Source of the DNA: Desulfobacterales bacterium
GTDB lineage: Bacteria; Desulfobacterota; Desulfobacteria; Desulfobacterales; RPRI01
Assembly (NCBI GenBank): GCA_020052975.1
Contig: JAGVOC010000354.1
Span: forward strand, 1-20,000
Length of the DNA: 20,000 bases
Direction of reading: 5' to 3'
Every line of letters begins with the position of its first letter. Position 1 is the stretch's first letter. Below are positions 1 to 6,699 of this stretch, in pieces. Below the pieces are notes generated by a model. The model made no database searches. It saw only the letters and a list, made by a program, of their open reading frames with translations, and was not told where the DNA came from. The position numbers and the translations under genes are program-made.

Positions 1-1
1 A

Positions 2-310
2 AAAGCAGGAGTGATAATGCTTACAAAGGTCATGGCTAAAGAGCTTGCCGGAGCCGGAATAAGGATAAATGCGATATGTCCGGGACAGATAATGACAGAC
101 CTTGAAAAATGGCGTTTCGGGCTTGAAGCACAGTTTTTTGCCTCCACAATTGAAGAACGTGAAAAAGAGATGTGCAAGACGATACCGCTTGGTCGCATTG
201 GAAGCCCTGAAGAGGTTGGAAATCTTGTGGCTTTCCTTGCTTCGTCTGCATCATCTTATATTACCGGTCAGGCAATTAATGTGACCGGCGGGCAACTCAT
301 GGAATTATAA
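2..310 (+). CDS. Short-chain dehydrogenase/reductase (SDR), 3' end only
   Basis: This is the C-terminal ~102 residues of a classical NAD(P)-dependent SDR; the gene starts before the window. The open frame runs from base 2, and the first visible codons read K-A-G-V, matching the Y-x-A-S-K-A-G-V active-site stretch. Only the catalytic lysine is therefore visible, and the Rossmann TGxxxGxG and the serine lie outside. Next comes the usual family order: A-G-I-R-I-N-A-I-C-P-G (the PG that closes the nicotinamide side), the substrate loop, and then P-L-G-R-I-G-S-P-E-E-V and S-S-Y-I-T-G-Q-A-I-N-V-T-G-G, the standard SDR C-terminus. It probably oxidises an alcohol or reduces a ketone in the cytoplasm. 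The 251-bp gap to the next gene holds a palindromic repeat. The substrate cannot be assigned from this part. Confidence 0.93.
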   Translation, partial: KAGVIMLTKVMAKELAGAGIRINAICPGQIMTDLEKWRFGLEAQFFASTIEEREKEMCKTIPLGRIGSPEEVGNLVAFLASSASSYITGQAINVTGGQLMEL

Positions 311-311
311 G

Positions 312-457
312 ATGAGACCCTTGCATAACACCCTCTTTTGCCCAATTACTGCGTCAGGCTCAAATTTTAATCCTCGAAATACTCCGTGTATTCCTGCGGT
401 TAAAATTATCACCCTCCTTGTACTTGGACAAAATTGGATGTTCTTCAAAGGTCTCAT
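312..457. repeat. Long imperfect palindrome, MITE-like intergenic element
   Basis: The ends are perfect inverted copies (ATGAGACC at 312-319, GGTCTCAT at 450-457). The pairing then continues inward for about 70 nt on each side, to the central AATAC (378-382) and GTATT (388-392). By eye about two thirds of positions pair, including TTTTG, CCAA and AATTTTAA blocks. The RNA would fold into one long interrupted hairpin. It has no transposase and no room for one. It starts two bases after the SDR stop. A non-autonomous mobile element or a REP-like element fits best. Confidence 0.7.
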
Positions 458-482
458 AATATGGTTCAGAAGGTCAAAAGAT

Positions 483-511
483 TTGAATCAAAGACCCTGT
501 TGAGATATGGT
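483..511 (+). promoter_or_regulatory. Possible sigma70 promoter for the TPP enzyme gene
   Basis: TTGAAT (483-488), a 17-nt spacer, and TATGGT (506-511) each match the consensus at four of six positions. They lie 51 bp upstream of the next start codon, in otherwise AT-rich DNA just beyond the palindromic element. This is a weak call made on spacing and position only. Confidence 0.3.
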
Positions 512-561
512 CCTTTAATAATAACTTTAATTGCTTAATTAATATAAAGAGGGAGAATCAA

Positions 562-2256
562 ATGGGAACGGTGACAGGCGGGCAACTTGTGGCAGAAGCG
601 CTTATTGAAAAGAAAATCGAATATATTTTTACCCTAAGCGGAGGTCATATAACTCCCATTTATCAATATCTCGAAAACTCATCCGTTAAAATCTTCGATA
701 CAAGGCATGAGCAGGCAGCGGTATTTATGGCTGAAGCATGGGGAAGACTGACAAGAAAGCCGGGGATTGCGATGGTAACAGCAGGACCTGGCTTTACAAA
801 TGCCCTGTCTGCAATAGCAAATGCGAACATGGCAAATTCCCCTCTTGTTCTGATCTCAGGTTGTGTCGGTGTTGAATGCATCGAAAAGCTCGATCTTCAG
901 GATATGCGCCAGTTTCCCGTAATCGAACCCATGGTGAAAAAAGCCTTTGTCTGCCACAAGACAAACAGGATTCCTGAATTTATGGATTTAGCATATCGAA
1001 CAGCTGTTACCGGGCGTCCGGGTCCTGTTTATCTGGAACTGCCGGTAGATGTTTTAAATGCCTCTATTGATGAGGCCCAGGTTAAAAAGACAAATACCGT
1101 TGTTGAATCAAGACCCGCTGATTCAACAAATGCCGCTAAAGTTTTAGAAATGATACAATCTTCCAAAAATCCGATTGTTATTGCCGGAAGCGGCGCCTGG
1201 TATTCCGATGCCGGAAAAGAGCTTGTTGAATTCACTGAAAAAACCGGCATACCTGCTTTTACGTCTGCTCTCGGACGCGGGACAATATCTGATACCCATC
1301 CTCTTTGTTTTGAATCATCCCTTGCGATCAGACCCGGAGCGGCCTTATTCGCAAACTTCAGCGCAGATCTTGTCATATTCCTGGGCTCACGCATAAGTCT
1401 CTACTATATCTTCGGGGATCTTTTTACAAAGGAAGCAAAGATAGTCCATGTAGATATTAAGCCGGAGGAAATCGGAAGAAACCGCTCGATAGATTTAGGC
1501 ATTGCCGGCGATATAAAGGCATTTCTCGGCGTATGCAACAGAATCATCGATGAAAGGGGAATCAGCAAGTCTCTGGTCGACCGCTTCAGCCAATGGGTTT
1601 TGGCTCTGAAACAGGCCGAAAAAGACGGGAAAGCCCCGTCAATACCGAACTGGGAAAGCAATAACGTCCCGATTCATCCCTTGAGGCTTGCGCGCGAAAT
1701 TAATGACTTCATGAACAGGGAAGATGATATAGTTGTCGGAGACGGCGGAGATACACAGGTCTGGATGGGAATGACAAGAACCATCCGCAGGCCGGGCCAT
1801 TATCTCGATTCCGGCCTTTACGGCTGCCTGGGGGTCGGATTACCCTATGCCAATGCCGCAAAACTCTTAAATCCGAAAAAACGTGTATGCCTTATTACCG
1901 GCGACGGTTCAATTGGATTCAATTTTATGGAATTTGAAACAGCCATCCGGAAAAATCTTCCGGTAGTTGTTGTTATCAGCAATGACCTTGGTTGGGGCAT
2001 GATAAGGCACAGCCAGGAAATAAAGATAGGGCATGCAATTGAGGACGGAACATTCATCGGGAAGGTAAACTACCATAAGATGGTTGAAGCTCTCGGCGGA
2101 AAAGGTATGTATGTCGAAAAGCCGGAGGATATCCGCCCGGCTCTTGAAGAGGCCTTCGCTTCAGGTAAAACAACCTGTATCAATATCATGACCGATCCGA
2201 CAACCATAAGCCCGGGAAGCACTGCGCTTGCTAACCTCGGTGGCTACAAGGCTTGA
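562..2256 (+). CDS. Thiamine diphosphate-dependent lyase/decarboxylase (acetolactate synthase / 2-hydroxyacyl-CoA lyase superfamily)
   Basis: This 564-residue protein has the full three-domain ThDP fold. The N-terminal pyrimidine-binding domain (about 1-170) has the catalytic glutamate E50 in R-H-E-Q-A-A-V-F-M-A-E-A and the A-G-P-G-x-T-N loop. The central domain spans about 190-330. The C-terminal pyrophosphate-binding domain (about 370-550) has the ThDP/Mg motif GDG (447-449) followed after 24 residues by N474-D475. The family cleaves or forms C-C bonds next to a carbonyl: acetolactate synthase, oxalyl-CoA decarboxylase, 2-hydroxyacyl-CoA lyase. No partner small regulatory subunit lies beside it, which argues against housekeeping acetolactate synthase. 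The start is supported by an AGAGGGAG ribosome site 6 nt upstream. A hairpin repeat follows the stop directly. The substrate is unknown; a 2-hydroxyacyl-CoA or 2-oxoacid is the reasonable guess. Confidence 0.88.
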   Translation: MGTVTGGQLVAEALIEKKIEYIFTLSGGHITPIYQYLENSSVKIFDTRHEQAAVFMAEAWGRLTRKPGIAMVTAGPGFTNALSAIANANMANSPLVLISGCVGVECIEKLDLQDMRQFPVIEPMVKKAFVCHKTNRIPEFMDLAYRTAVTGRPGPVYLELPVDVLNASIDEAQVKKTNTVVESRPADSTNAAKVLEMIQSSKNPIVIAGSGAWYSDAGKELVEFTEKTGIPAFTSALGRGTISDTHPLCFESSLAIRPGAALFANFSADLVIFLGSRISLYYIFGDLFTKEAKIVHVDIKPEEIGRNRSIDLGIAGDIKAFLGVCNRIIDERGISKSLVDRFSQWVLALKQAEKDGKAPSIPNWESNNVPIHPLRLAREINDFMNREDDIVVGDGGDTQVWMGMTRTIRRPGHYLDSGLYGCLGVGLPYANAAKLLNPKKRVCLITGDGSIGFNFMEFETAIRKNLPVVVVISNDLGWGMIRHSQEIKIGHAIEDGTFIGKVNYHKMVEALGGKGMYVEKPEDIRPALEEAFASGKTTCINIMTDPTTISPGSTALANLGGYKA

Positions 2257-2257
2257 T

Positions 2258-2380
2258 ATGACTTTGTAAAAAGTCCATCTGCTGTGTTGCGCTGCATCCT
2301 TCGTCATTGCAGCGTACGAAAAGTACGCTTCATTCCTCAGGATTTGCGCGCCTTGCATATGAAGCTTTTTACAAAGTCAT
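2258..2380. repeat. Hairpin-forming inverted repeat element
   Basis: Outer arms of 16 bp match perfectly (ATGACTTTGTAAAAAG at 2258-2273 and its complement at 2365-2380). A 7-bp central stem AGCGTAC/GTACGCT (2311-2317, 2323-2329) closes on a GAAAA loop, and the sequence between pairs only in part. It begins right after the stop of the TPP enzyme gene. No T-tract follows on either strand, so it is not a normal intrinsic terminator. It resembles a dispersed intergenic repeat unit. Confidence 0.75.
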
Positions 2381-2436
2381 CCGATATTTGAATTTTATAG
2401 ATCTATCAGGTCAACTTTAACACGGGGGGAAATATC

Positions 2437-3735
2437 ATGAAAGACAGCGGCATACCAAACGGTTTTTTACTGTCCAAAGGCCATTCCTACTATGTTTTCA
2501 TCCTGTTGTTTCTTCTCTATATGTTTGATTATATCGACAGGATGGTGGTTGTCTCCCTGTTCCCTTTCTTAAAAACAGACTGGGGACTTTCAGACACTCA
2601 ATGCGGTATGCTCGTATCCGCAGTTTACTGGTCGATACTGGTTTTTTCATTTCCCGTTTCACTCTTCATCGACAGGTGGAGCCGAAAAAAAAGTATCGGT
2701 GTTATGGCGGTGTTATGGAGCATCGCTACCGTAGCCTGCGCCTTTACAAAAAATTTCACCCAGCTTTTTGCTGCAAGAACGGCTATAGGAATTGGCGAAG
2801 CCGGCTATGCTCCGGGCGGTACCGCAATGATTTCTGCTCTATTTCCTGAGAAAAAACGATCAATCATGGTTGGAATCTGGAACGCGTCAATTCCTATCGG
2901 AAGCGCGATCGGCATCGCTCTTGGAGGCTTTATTGCCGTAAAATACGGATGGCGCCATGCTTTTGGAATAGTTGCACTCCCCGGCCTGATCATAGCTTTT
3001 CTTTTCTTTTTTACCAAAGATTATAAGACAGTCGATCTTGTCAGGTTTGTGAAGGGGAAAAAGGACGGCTCAGGGAACCAACTAAAAATGAGCGGAAGGG
3101 ATATAATAAAAGAATTCACCGGAACACCTTCTCTGATTTTGACTTATTTTGCCTTTGCCGGAAATACTTTTCTCACAACGGCAATGTTGAGCTGGCTTCC
3201 GACATACTTCAACAGGATTGAAAATCTGCCTATGCAGCAGGCTTCCCTTAAAGGAGGATCCATAATGCTTCTCGCAATCATAGGGTCTCCCCTTGGCGGT
3301 TTTCTTGCAGACACGTGGATGAAAAAAAGAAACAACGCAAGGCTTCTTTTCAGTGCGCTATCTTCAGTCACAACTTCAGTTGTCTTTTTCTCGGCCTTCT
3401 ATTTCCTTACAGGTCCTTTTCAATATTATCTTCTTCTGTTTGGAGGTATTTGCGCAATCGCGTTTGCATCATCGGCAATAGCGGTAACTCAGGATGTTGT
3501 TCATCCCGGTTTGAGGGCAACCTCATACAGTTTTTGCGTTATTGTTCAGAACCTTCTTGGCAGTTCGATTGGCCCGCTCTTCGTGGGAGCTCTGTCTGAT
3601 AAATACGATATCAAAACAGCGCTTACCATAGCCTCGCTCTCTTCTCTTATAGCCGGGGTTCTTTTCTTCATTGCATCATTTTATTATGAAAAAGATCTCG
3701 CCAAGGTTGAAAAAATAGCCATTAAGGCCGAATAG
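2437..3735 (+). CDS. MFS transporter, spinster-like
   Basis: This 432-residue integral inner-membrane protein has about 12 hydrophobic segments, with the usual longer cytoplasmic loop near residues 200-225 between the two six-helix halves. The motifs are those of the spinster group of the major facilitator superfamily: L-Y-M-F-D-Y-I-D-R in helix 1, L-S-D-T-Q-x-G-M-L, the motif-A-like D-R-W-S-R-K-K loop between helices 2 and 3, and R-x-x-x-G-I-G-E-A-G-Y-A in helix 4. Eukaryotic spinster proteins move sphingosine-1-phosphate and lysolipids, but bacterial members have varied and mostly unknown substrates, often organic anions. The start has a GGGGGGA ribosome site 6 nt upstream. Lying between a C-C lyase and an SDR, it probably imports the cluster's substrate or exports a product. 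The MFS assignment is firm and the subgroup likely. Confidence 0.9.
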   Translation: MKDSGIPNGFLLSKGHSYYVFILLFLLYMFDYIDRMVVVSLFPFLKTDWGLSDTQCGMLVSAVYWSILVFSFPVSLFIDRWSRKKSIGVMAVLWSIATVACAFTKNFTQLFAARTAIGIGEAGYAPGGTAMISALFPEKKRSIMVGIWNASIPIGSAIGIALGGFIAVKYGWRHAFGIVALPGLIIAFLFFFTKDYKTVDLVRFVKGKKDGSGNQLKMSGRDIIKEFTGTPSLILTYFAFAGNTFLTTAMLSWLPTYFNRIENLPMQQASLKGGSIMLLAIIGSPLGGFLADTWMKKRNNARLLFSALSSVTTSVVFFSAFYFLTGPFQYYLLLFGGICAIAFASSAIAVTQDVVHPGLRATSYSFCVIVQNLLGSSIGPLFVGALSDKYDIKTALTIASLSSLIAGVLFFIASFYYEKDLAKVEKIAIKAE

Positions 3736-3780
3736 GGATATGAGACATGGTTGATGGACTCATAAAAAGTCAAAAATCCC

Positions 3781-3855
3781 GTCACTCCCGTGAAAATCCG
3801 CCGCGGCGGAAAATACTTGAAAAGATCCGCCGCAGAGGACTTTCGCGGGAATGAC
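3781..3855. repeat. Inverted repeat with CCGCCGCGG core
   Basis: Arms of 19 nt (3781-3799 and 3837-3855) pair at 16 positions: left arm GTCACTCCCGTGAAAATCC, right arm reading as GTCATTCCCGCGAAAGTCC on the other strand. The left part of the interior holds the palindrome CCGCCGCGGCGG, and GATCCGCCGC recurs to the right. Flanking AT-rich ATAAAAA stretches on both sides extend the symmetry. It ends 14 bases before the next start codon, so it would lie in that gene's 5' leader. Confidence 0.65.
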
Positions 3856-3869
3856 ATAAAAAAGCAAGA

Positions 3870-4706
3870 TTGAATTTTATGAAAAATAACGAAAAAGAGA
3901 GTGCAACTTTCAGGGACAAGGTCGTTGTCGTTACCGGCGCTGCAAGCGGTATCGGGGCGGCTATATGCCGGAAATTCGCGGATGAAGGCGCTAAAATAGG
4001 CCTGATGGATGCAGATGAAAAAGGCGTAAAAGATATGGAACATTCCCTCACAGGTTCCGGAGCCGAGGCTTTTGCCGTAAAATGCGATGTCTCCGTTGAA
4101 GAAGAATGCGACTCTGCAATTAAAGTTTTTATCATGCGTTACGGTGGAATTGATGTTCTCGTAAACAACGCCGGAATAACACAGAGGGGCGCCTTCATGG
4201 AAACCCATGCCTCTGTATTCAGAAAGGTGATGGATATCAATTTCTTTGGCTCACTCTATTGCACAAAAGCCGCGATAGAAAGCATCGTTGAAAGAAAGGG
4301 AATTATAATAGTCATTGAAAGTGTGGCGGGCGTCACCCCGCTTCTCGGAAGGTCCGGCTATTGCGCAAGCAAGCACGCGCTCCACGGATTATTCACGACA
4401 ATCCGGACGGAGATAAGAAGTGCCGGAGCGCATGTTATGATAGTCTGCCCCGGATTTGTAAAGACAAACCTTCAAACAAGGGCTTTAGGATCAGACGGCG
4501 GCATAACGACACACCCCCAGTCAACTGTCGGCAGGCAAACCACTCCTGTAAGTGTTGCGGAAGAAGTATGCATTGCAGCATTAAAGCGGAAAAACATGGT
4601 TGTTTTGACTTTCATGGGAAAACTCGGATACTGGATCAGCCGGATAGCTCCCATCTTCTATGAAAAAATGATGGCCCGGAAATTCCGTTCCGAGCTGGAA
4701 AAATAA
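3870..4706 (+). CDS. Short-chain dehydrogenase/reductase with basic C-terminal tail
   Basis: A complete classical SDR of 278 residues. The Rossmann motif T-G-A-A-S-G-I-G is at 22-29, N-N-A-G at 99-102, catalytic S151 (in E-S-V-A-G), Y164 and K168 (Y-C-A-S-K), and P-G near 194. All catalytic positions are present. D47 and D49 after beta-2 suggest NAD preference, though this is only a guess. After the core there is a hydrophobic-then-basic tail (about 245-278), as in DHRS7-like or 3-ketosphinganine reductase-like SDRs that touch membranes. Two in-frame ATG codons (3870 and 3879) are possible starts; neither has a clear ribosome site, because a repeat element lies just upstream. TetR follows after 26 bp. 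It is likely a ketone/alcohol oxidoreductase of a lipid-like substrate. Confidence 0.9.
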   Translation: MNFMKNNEKESATFRDKVVVVTGAASGIGAAICRKFADEGAKIGLMDADEKGVKDMEHSLTGSGAEAFAVKCDVSVEEECDSAIKVFIMRYGGIDVLVNNAGITQRGAFMETHASVFRKVMDINFFGSLYCTKAAIESIVERKGIIIVIESVAGVTPLLGRSGYCASKHALHGLFTTIRTEIRSAGAHVMIVCPGFVKTNLQTRALGSDGGITTHPQSTVGRQTTPVSVAEEVCIAALKRKNMVVLTFMGKLGYWISRIAPIFYEKMMARKFRSELEK

Positions 4707-4732
4707 AAACGGTATTTACAGGAAGTCCTGGT

Positions 4733-5356
4733 ATGAGCTTAAAAGAAAGAAGAGAACGTGAAAAAGAAGAACGAAGGCAGCAGATCCTTGATGCTGCCAA
4801 GGCGCTTCTGTTTGAAAAGGGACTGAATGAGACATCAATGAACCAGATCGCAAAAAAAGCTGAAATCGGCGTTGCGACAATTTATTTTTATTACAAAAGC
4901 AAGGAAGACCTGTTTGCGGCGCTTCAGGTAGAAGGACTCAACCTGCTCTATTTAAAACTGGAAAAAGCCTGTGAAAAAGAGACTGATCCTGCGAAAAAAC
5001 TAAAGACAGCGGCTCAGGTCTTTCTTAAGTTTTCCAAAGATAATAAGGATTATTTCGATATCATAAACTATTTTTTATCCGCACCCGATCAGATATTTAC
5101 GCCGAATTTAAAAGGCCAGGTTGACAGACACGGCAACATTATTATCGCAATTGTCGAAAAACACATAAAAGAAGGCATTGAATCACGGATTTTTAAAAGA
5201 GTGGACTCAAGAAGACATTCGGTTCTTTTCTGGGCAACTCTTTACGGACTGACGCATTTTAAGAAATTAAAAAATACCCTTTTAAAGGGGGATACATTTA
5301 AGAACCTTTTTGACTATTCTGTTGATAACTTTATATCAAATCTGGCTGTTAAGTAA
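4733..5356 (+). CDS. TetR/AcrR-family transcriptional regulator
   Basis: A 207-residue one-component regulator. The N-terminal DNA-binding domain (about 14-62) reads R-R-Q-Q-I-L-D-A-A-K-A-L-L-F-E-K-G, then T-S-M-N-Q-I-A-K-K-A and the recognition helix G-V-A-T-I-Y-F-Y-Y-K-S-K-E-D-L-F, the TetR signature. The remaining all-helical half has the length of a ligand-binding/dimer domain. The very basic R/E/K-rich first 14 residues precede the helix-turn-helix. An AGGA site 9 nt upstream supports the start. It sits between the SDR (26-bp gap) and acetate kinase (32-bp gap), so it is probably co-transcribed with them and may control this cluster in response to its substrate. No operator could be picked out by eye. 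Confidence 0.93.
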   Translation: MSLKERREREKEERRQQILDAAKALLFEKGLNETSMNQIAKKAEIGVATIYFYYKSKEDLFAALQVEGLNLLYLKLEKACEKETDPAKKLKTAAQVFLKFSKDNKDYFDIINYFLSAPDQIFTPNLKGQVDRHGNIIIAIVEKHIKEGIESRIFKRVDSRRHSVLFWATLYGLTHFKKLKNTLLKGDTFKNLFDYSVDNFISNLAVK

Positions 5357-5388
5357 CCATCCAGGTTAAGGAGAATAATCTGTCTGAA

Positions 5389-6612
5389 ATGAAAAAGAAC
5401 CTTATTCTTGTAATAAACAGCGGAAGCTCTTCGCTCAAATATAAGCTCTTTGATATGCCGGAAGAAGATGTTCTGTCCTCGGGTCTTATTGAAAACATTG
5501 GTGATAAACAAAAAAAGTCGGTATTTTCTCACAAGAATCTTTCGCATGAAAAAGTCAAAACTGAAACGGACTGCAAAAATCACCGCCATGCTGTCGGGCT
5601 TGTCTTTGATGCCATAGTTGCAAAAACAGATGGGCCGCTGAAAAATATTAAGGAAATATCAGCTATCGGGCATCGTGTTGTCCACGGAAAGGATATTTTT
5701 GTGGAACCCACTGTTGTATCGGATGAGTCTCTTGCCAAAATGAAAAAGCTCACAGACCTCGCGCCACTTCATATGCCTGTCAATATCGCCTGCATAGAGG
5801 AATGCATCAAAATTTTCCCGAACGTTCTCCAGATAGCCCATTTTGATACAAGCTATTATGCCGGAATGCCTGAATTTTCATATCTTTACCCTGTCCCGGT
5901 TGAATGGCACATAAAACATTCAGTTCGAAGATATGGTTTTCACGGCATTTCTTACCAGTTCGTAAACAGCATGGCCTCCGTCCTCCTTAAAAAGCCCCTT
6001 GATGAACTCAAACTCATTTCAACCCACCTTGGGAACGGGGCCAGCATTACCGCCTTCTCGCAGGGGCGTGTTCTAGACACGAGCATGGGATTCACTCCCC
6101 TTGAGGGACTCATGATGGGTACACGTGCCGGTTATTTTGACCCTGCAATTATTCCATATCTTATTTCAAAGACAGGCTTTAGCCTTGAAGATATTATAGC
6201 AAAGCTCAACAATGAAAGCGGCCTGACTGCAATAAGCGGAATCGGCCGTGATATGCGCAGCATAGTTGCTGCCTGCAAAGAAGGAAACAGCAGGGCCCAG
6301 CTTGCTTTCGACATGTTTATTCATACTCTGCGGAAATATATCGGGGCATATTTCTTTGCCCTTGGAGGGGCAGATGCAATTATTTTTACCGGAGGAATCG
6401 GAGAAAACTCACCTGAAGTGAGAGAAACTGTATTTGAAAATCTCGCTCCTCTTGGTATGACAATAGATAAAAAAGCAAACCATTCCATAAAAAGTTCAAA
6501 AACAGGATTTATCAACCAGCCATCATGCAGCACAAAAATTCTCGTTATTCCCGCAAATGAGGAACTGATGATTGCGCGTGAAACATATAAGAAATTGGTT
6601 CATGGTTTATAG
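5389..6612 (+). CDS. ackA: Acetate kinase
   Basis: A 407-residue ASKHA-fold kinase, the usual length, that interconverts acetyl phosphate + ADP and acetate + ATP in the cytoplasm. The family motifs appear in order: N-S-G-S-S-S-L-K near the N-terminus, G-H-R-V-V-H-G, H-F-D-T-S-Y-Y-A-G-M-P, R-R-Y-G-F-H-G, S-T-H-L-G-N-G-A-S, the M-G-x-T-P-L-E-G-L-M-M-G-T-R substrate loop, F-T-G-G-I-G-E-N near residue 330, and I-P-A-N-E-E near the end. No phosphotransacetylase lies next to it, unlike the common pta-ackA pair. The ATG has its AAGGAG site (5368-5373) 15 nt away, which is long. An in-frame CTG at 5380 has ideal 6-nt spacing and would add three residues. The stop codon lies inside an inverted repeat. 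Confidence 0.96.
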   Translation: MKKNLILVINSGSSSLKYKLFDMPEEDVLSSGLIENIGDKQKKSVFSHKNLSHEKVKTETDCKNHRHAVGLVFDAIVAKTDGPLKNIKEISAIGHRVVHGKDIFVEPTVVSDESLAKMKKLTDLAPLHMPVNIACIEECIKIFPNVLQIAHFDTSYYAGMPEFSYLYPVPVEWHIKHSVRRYGFHGISYQFVNSMASVLLKKPLDELKLISTHLGNGASITAFSQGRVLDTSMGFTPLEGLMMGTRAGYFDPAIIPYLISKTGFSLEDIIAKLNNESGLTAISGIGRDMRSIVAACKEGNSRAQLAFDMFIHTLRKYIGAYFFALGGADAIIFTGGIGENSPEVRETVFENLAPLGMTIDKKANHSIKSSKTGFINQPSCSTKILVIPANEELMIARETYKKLVHGL

Positions 6613-6675
6613 TTTCTGGTTCCTGGTTAAAAGAAATAATCAGAAACTATAAACCAGAGACCAGAAATCAGAAAC
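6603..6675. repeat. Degenerate CTGGTT/AACCAG repeat with perfect 16-bp hairpin
   Basis: TGGTTTATAGTTTCTG (6603-6618) is repeated exactly in inverse at 6641-6656, with a 22-nt loop. Further diverged copies of the same word (CAGAGACCAGAAATCAGAAAC) run to 6675. The left arm includes the ackA stop codon. No T-tract follows, so termination is not supported. The related block at 7654-7720 has the same word content. Confidence 0.75.
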
Positions 6676-6699
6676 TTCAACAACCCATAGGAAAAATTA

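Noticed and set aside
11..310. GTG at 11 as the start of the first SDR
   Set aside because: It lies inside the Y-x-A-S-K-A-G-V active-site motif; the frame is open to base 2, so the gene is cut by the window edge.
312..503. 63-codon plus-strand open frame in the palindromic element
   Set aside because: It is made by repeat DNA, has no ribosome site and resembles no protein family.
562..2256. Sulfoacetaldehyde acetyltransferase (Xsc) feeding acetyl phosphate to acetate kinase
   Set aside because: The idea fits the ackA neighbour, but the sequence around the active-site glutamate and the ThDP motif does not follow Xsc as recalled; it fits the ALS/HACL group better.
3250..3263. AAAGGAGGATCC ribosome-site-like sequence followed by ATG inside the MFS gene
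   Set aside because: It is in the MFS reading frame as coding sequence (K-G-G-S-I-M) within a continuous 12-helix protein; internal initiation is not supported.
3684..4208. Minus-strand open frame of 174 codons across the MFS/SDR junction
   Set aside because: It is antisense to two clear genes and the repeat between them, with no recognisable motif; it is a shadow of codon bias.
6603..6656. 16-bp hairpin as ackA terminator
   Set aside because: The stem is AT-rich, the loop is 22 nt, and no T-tract follows on either strand.
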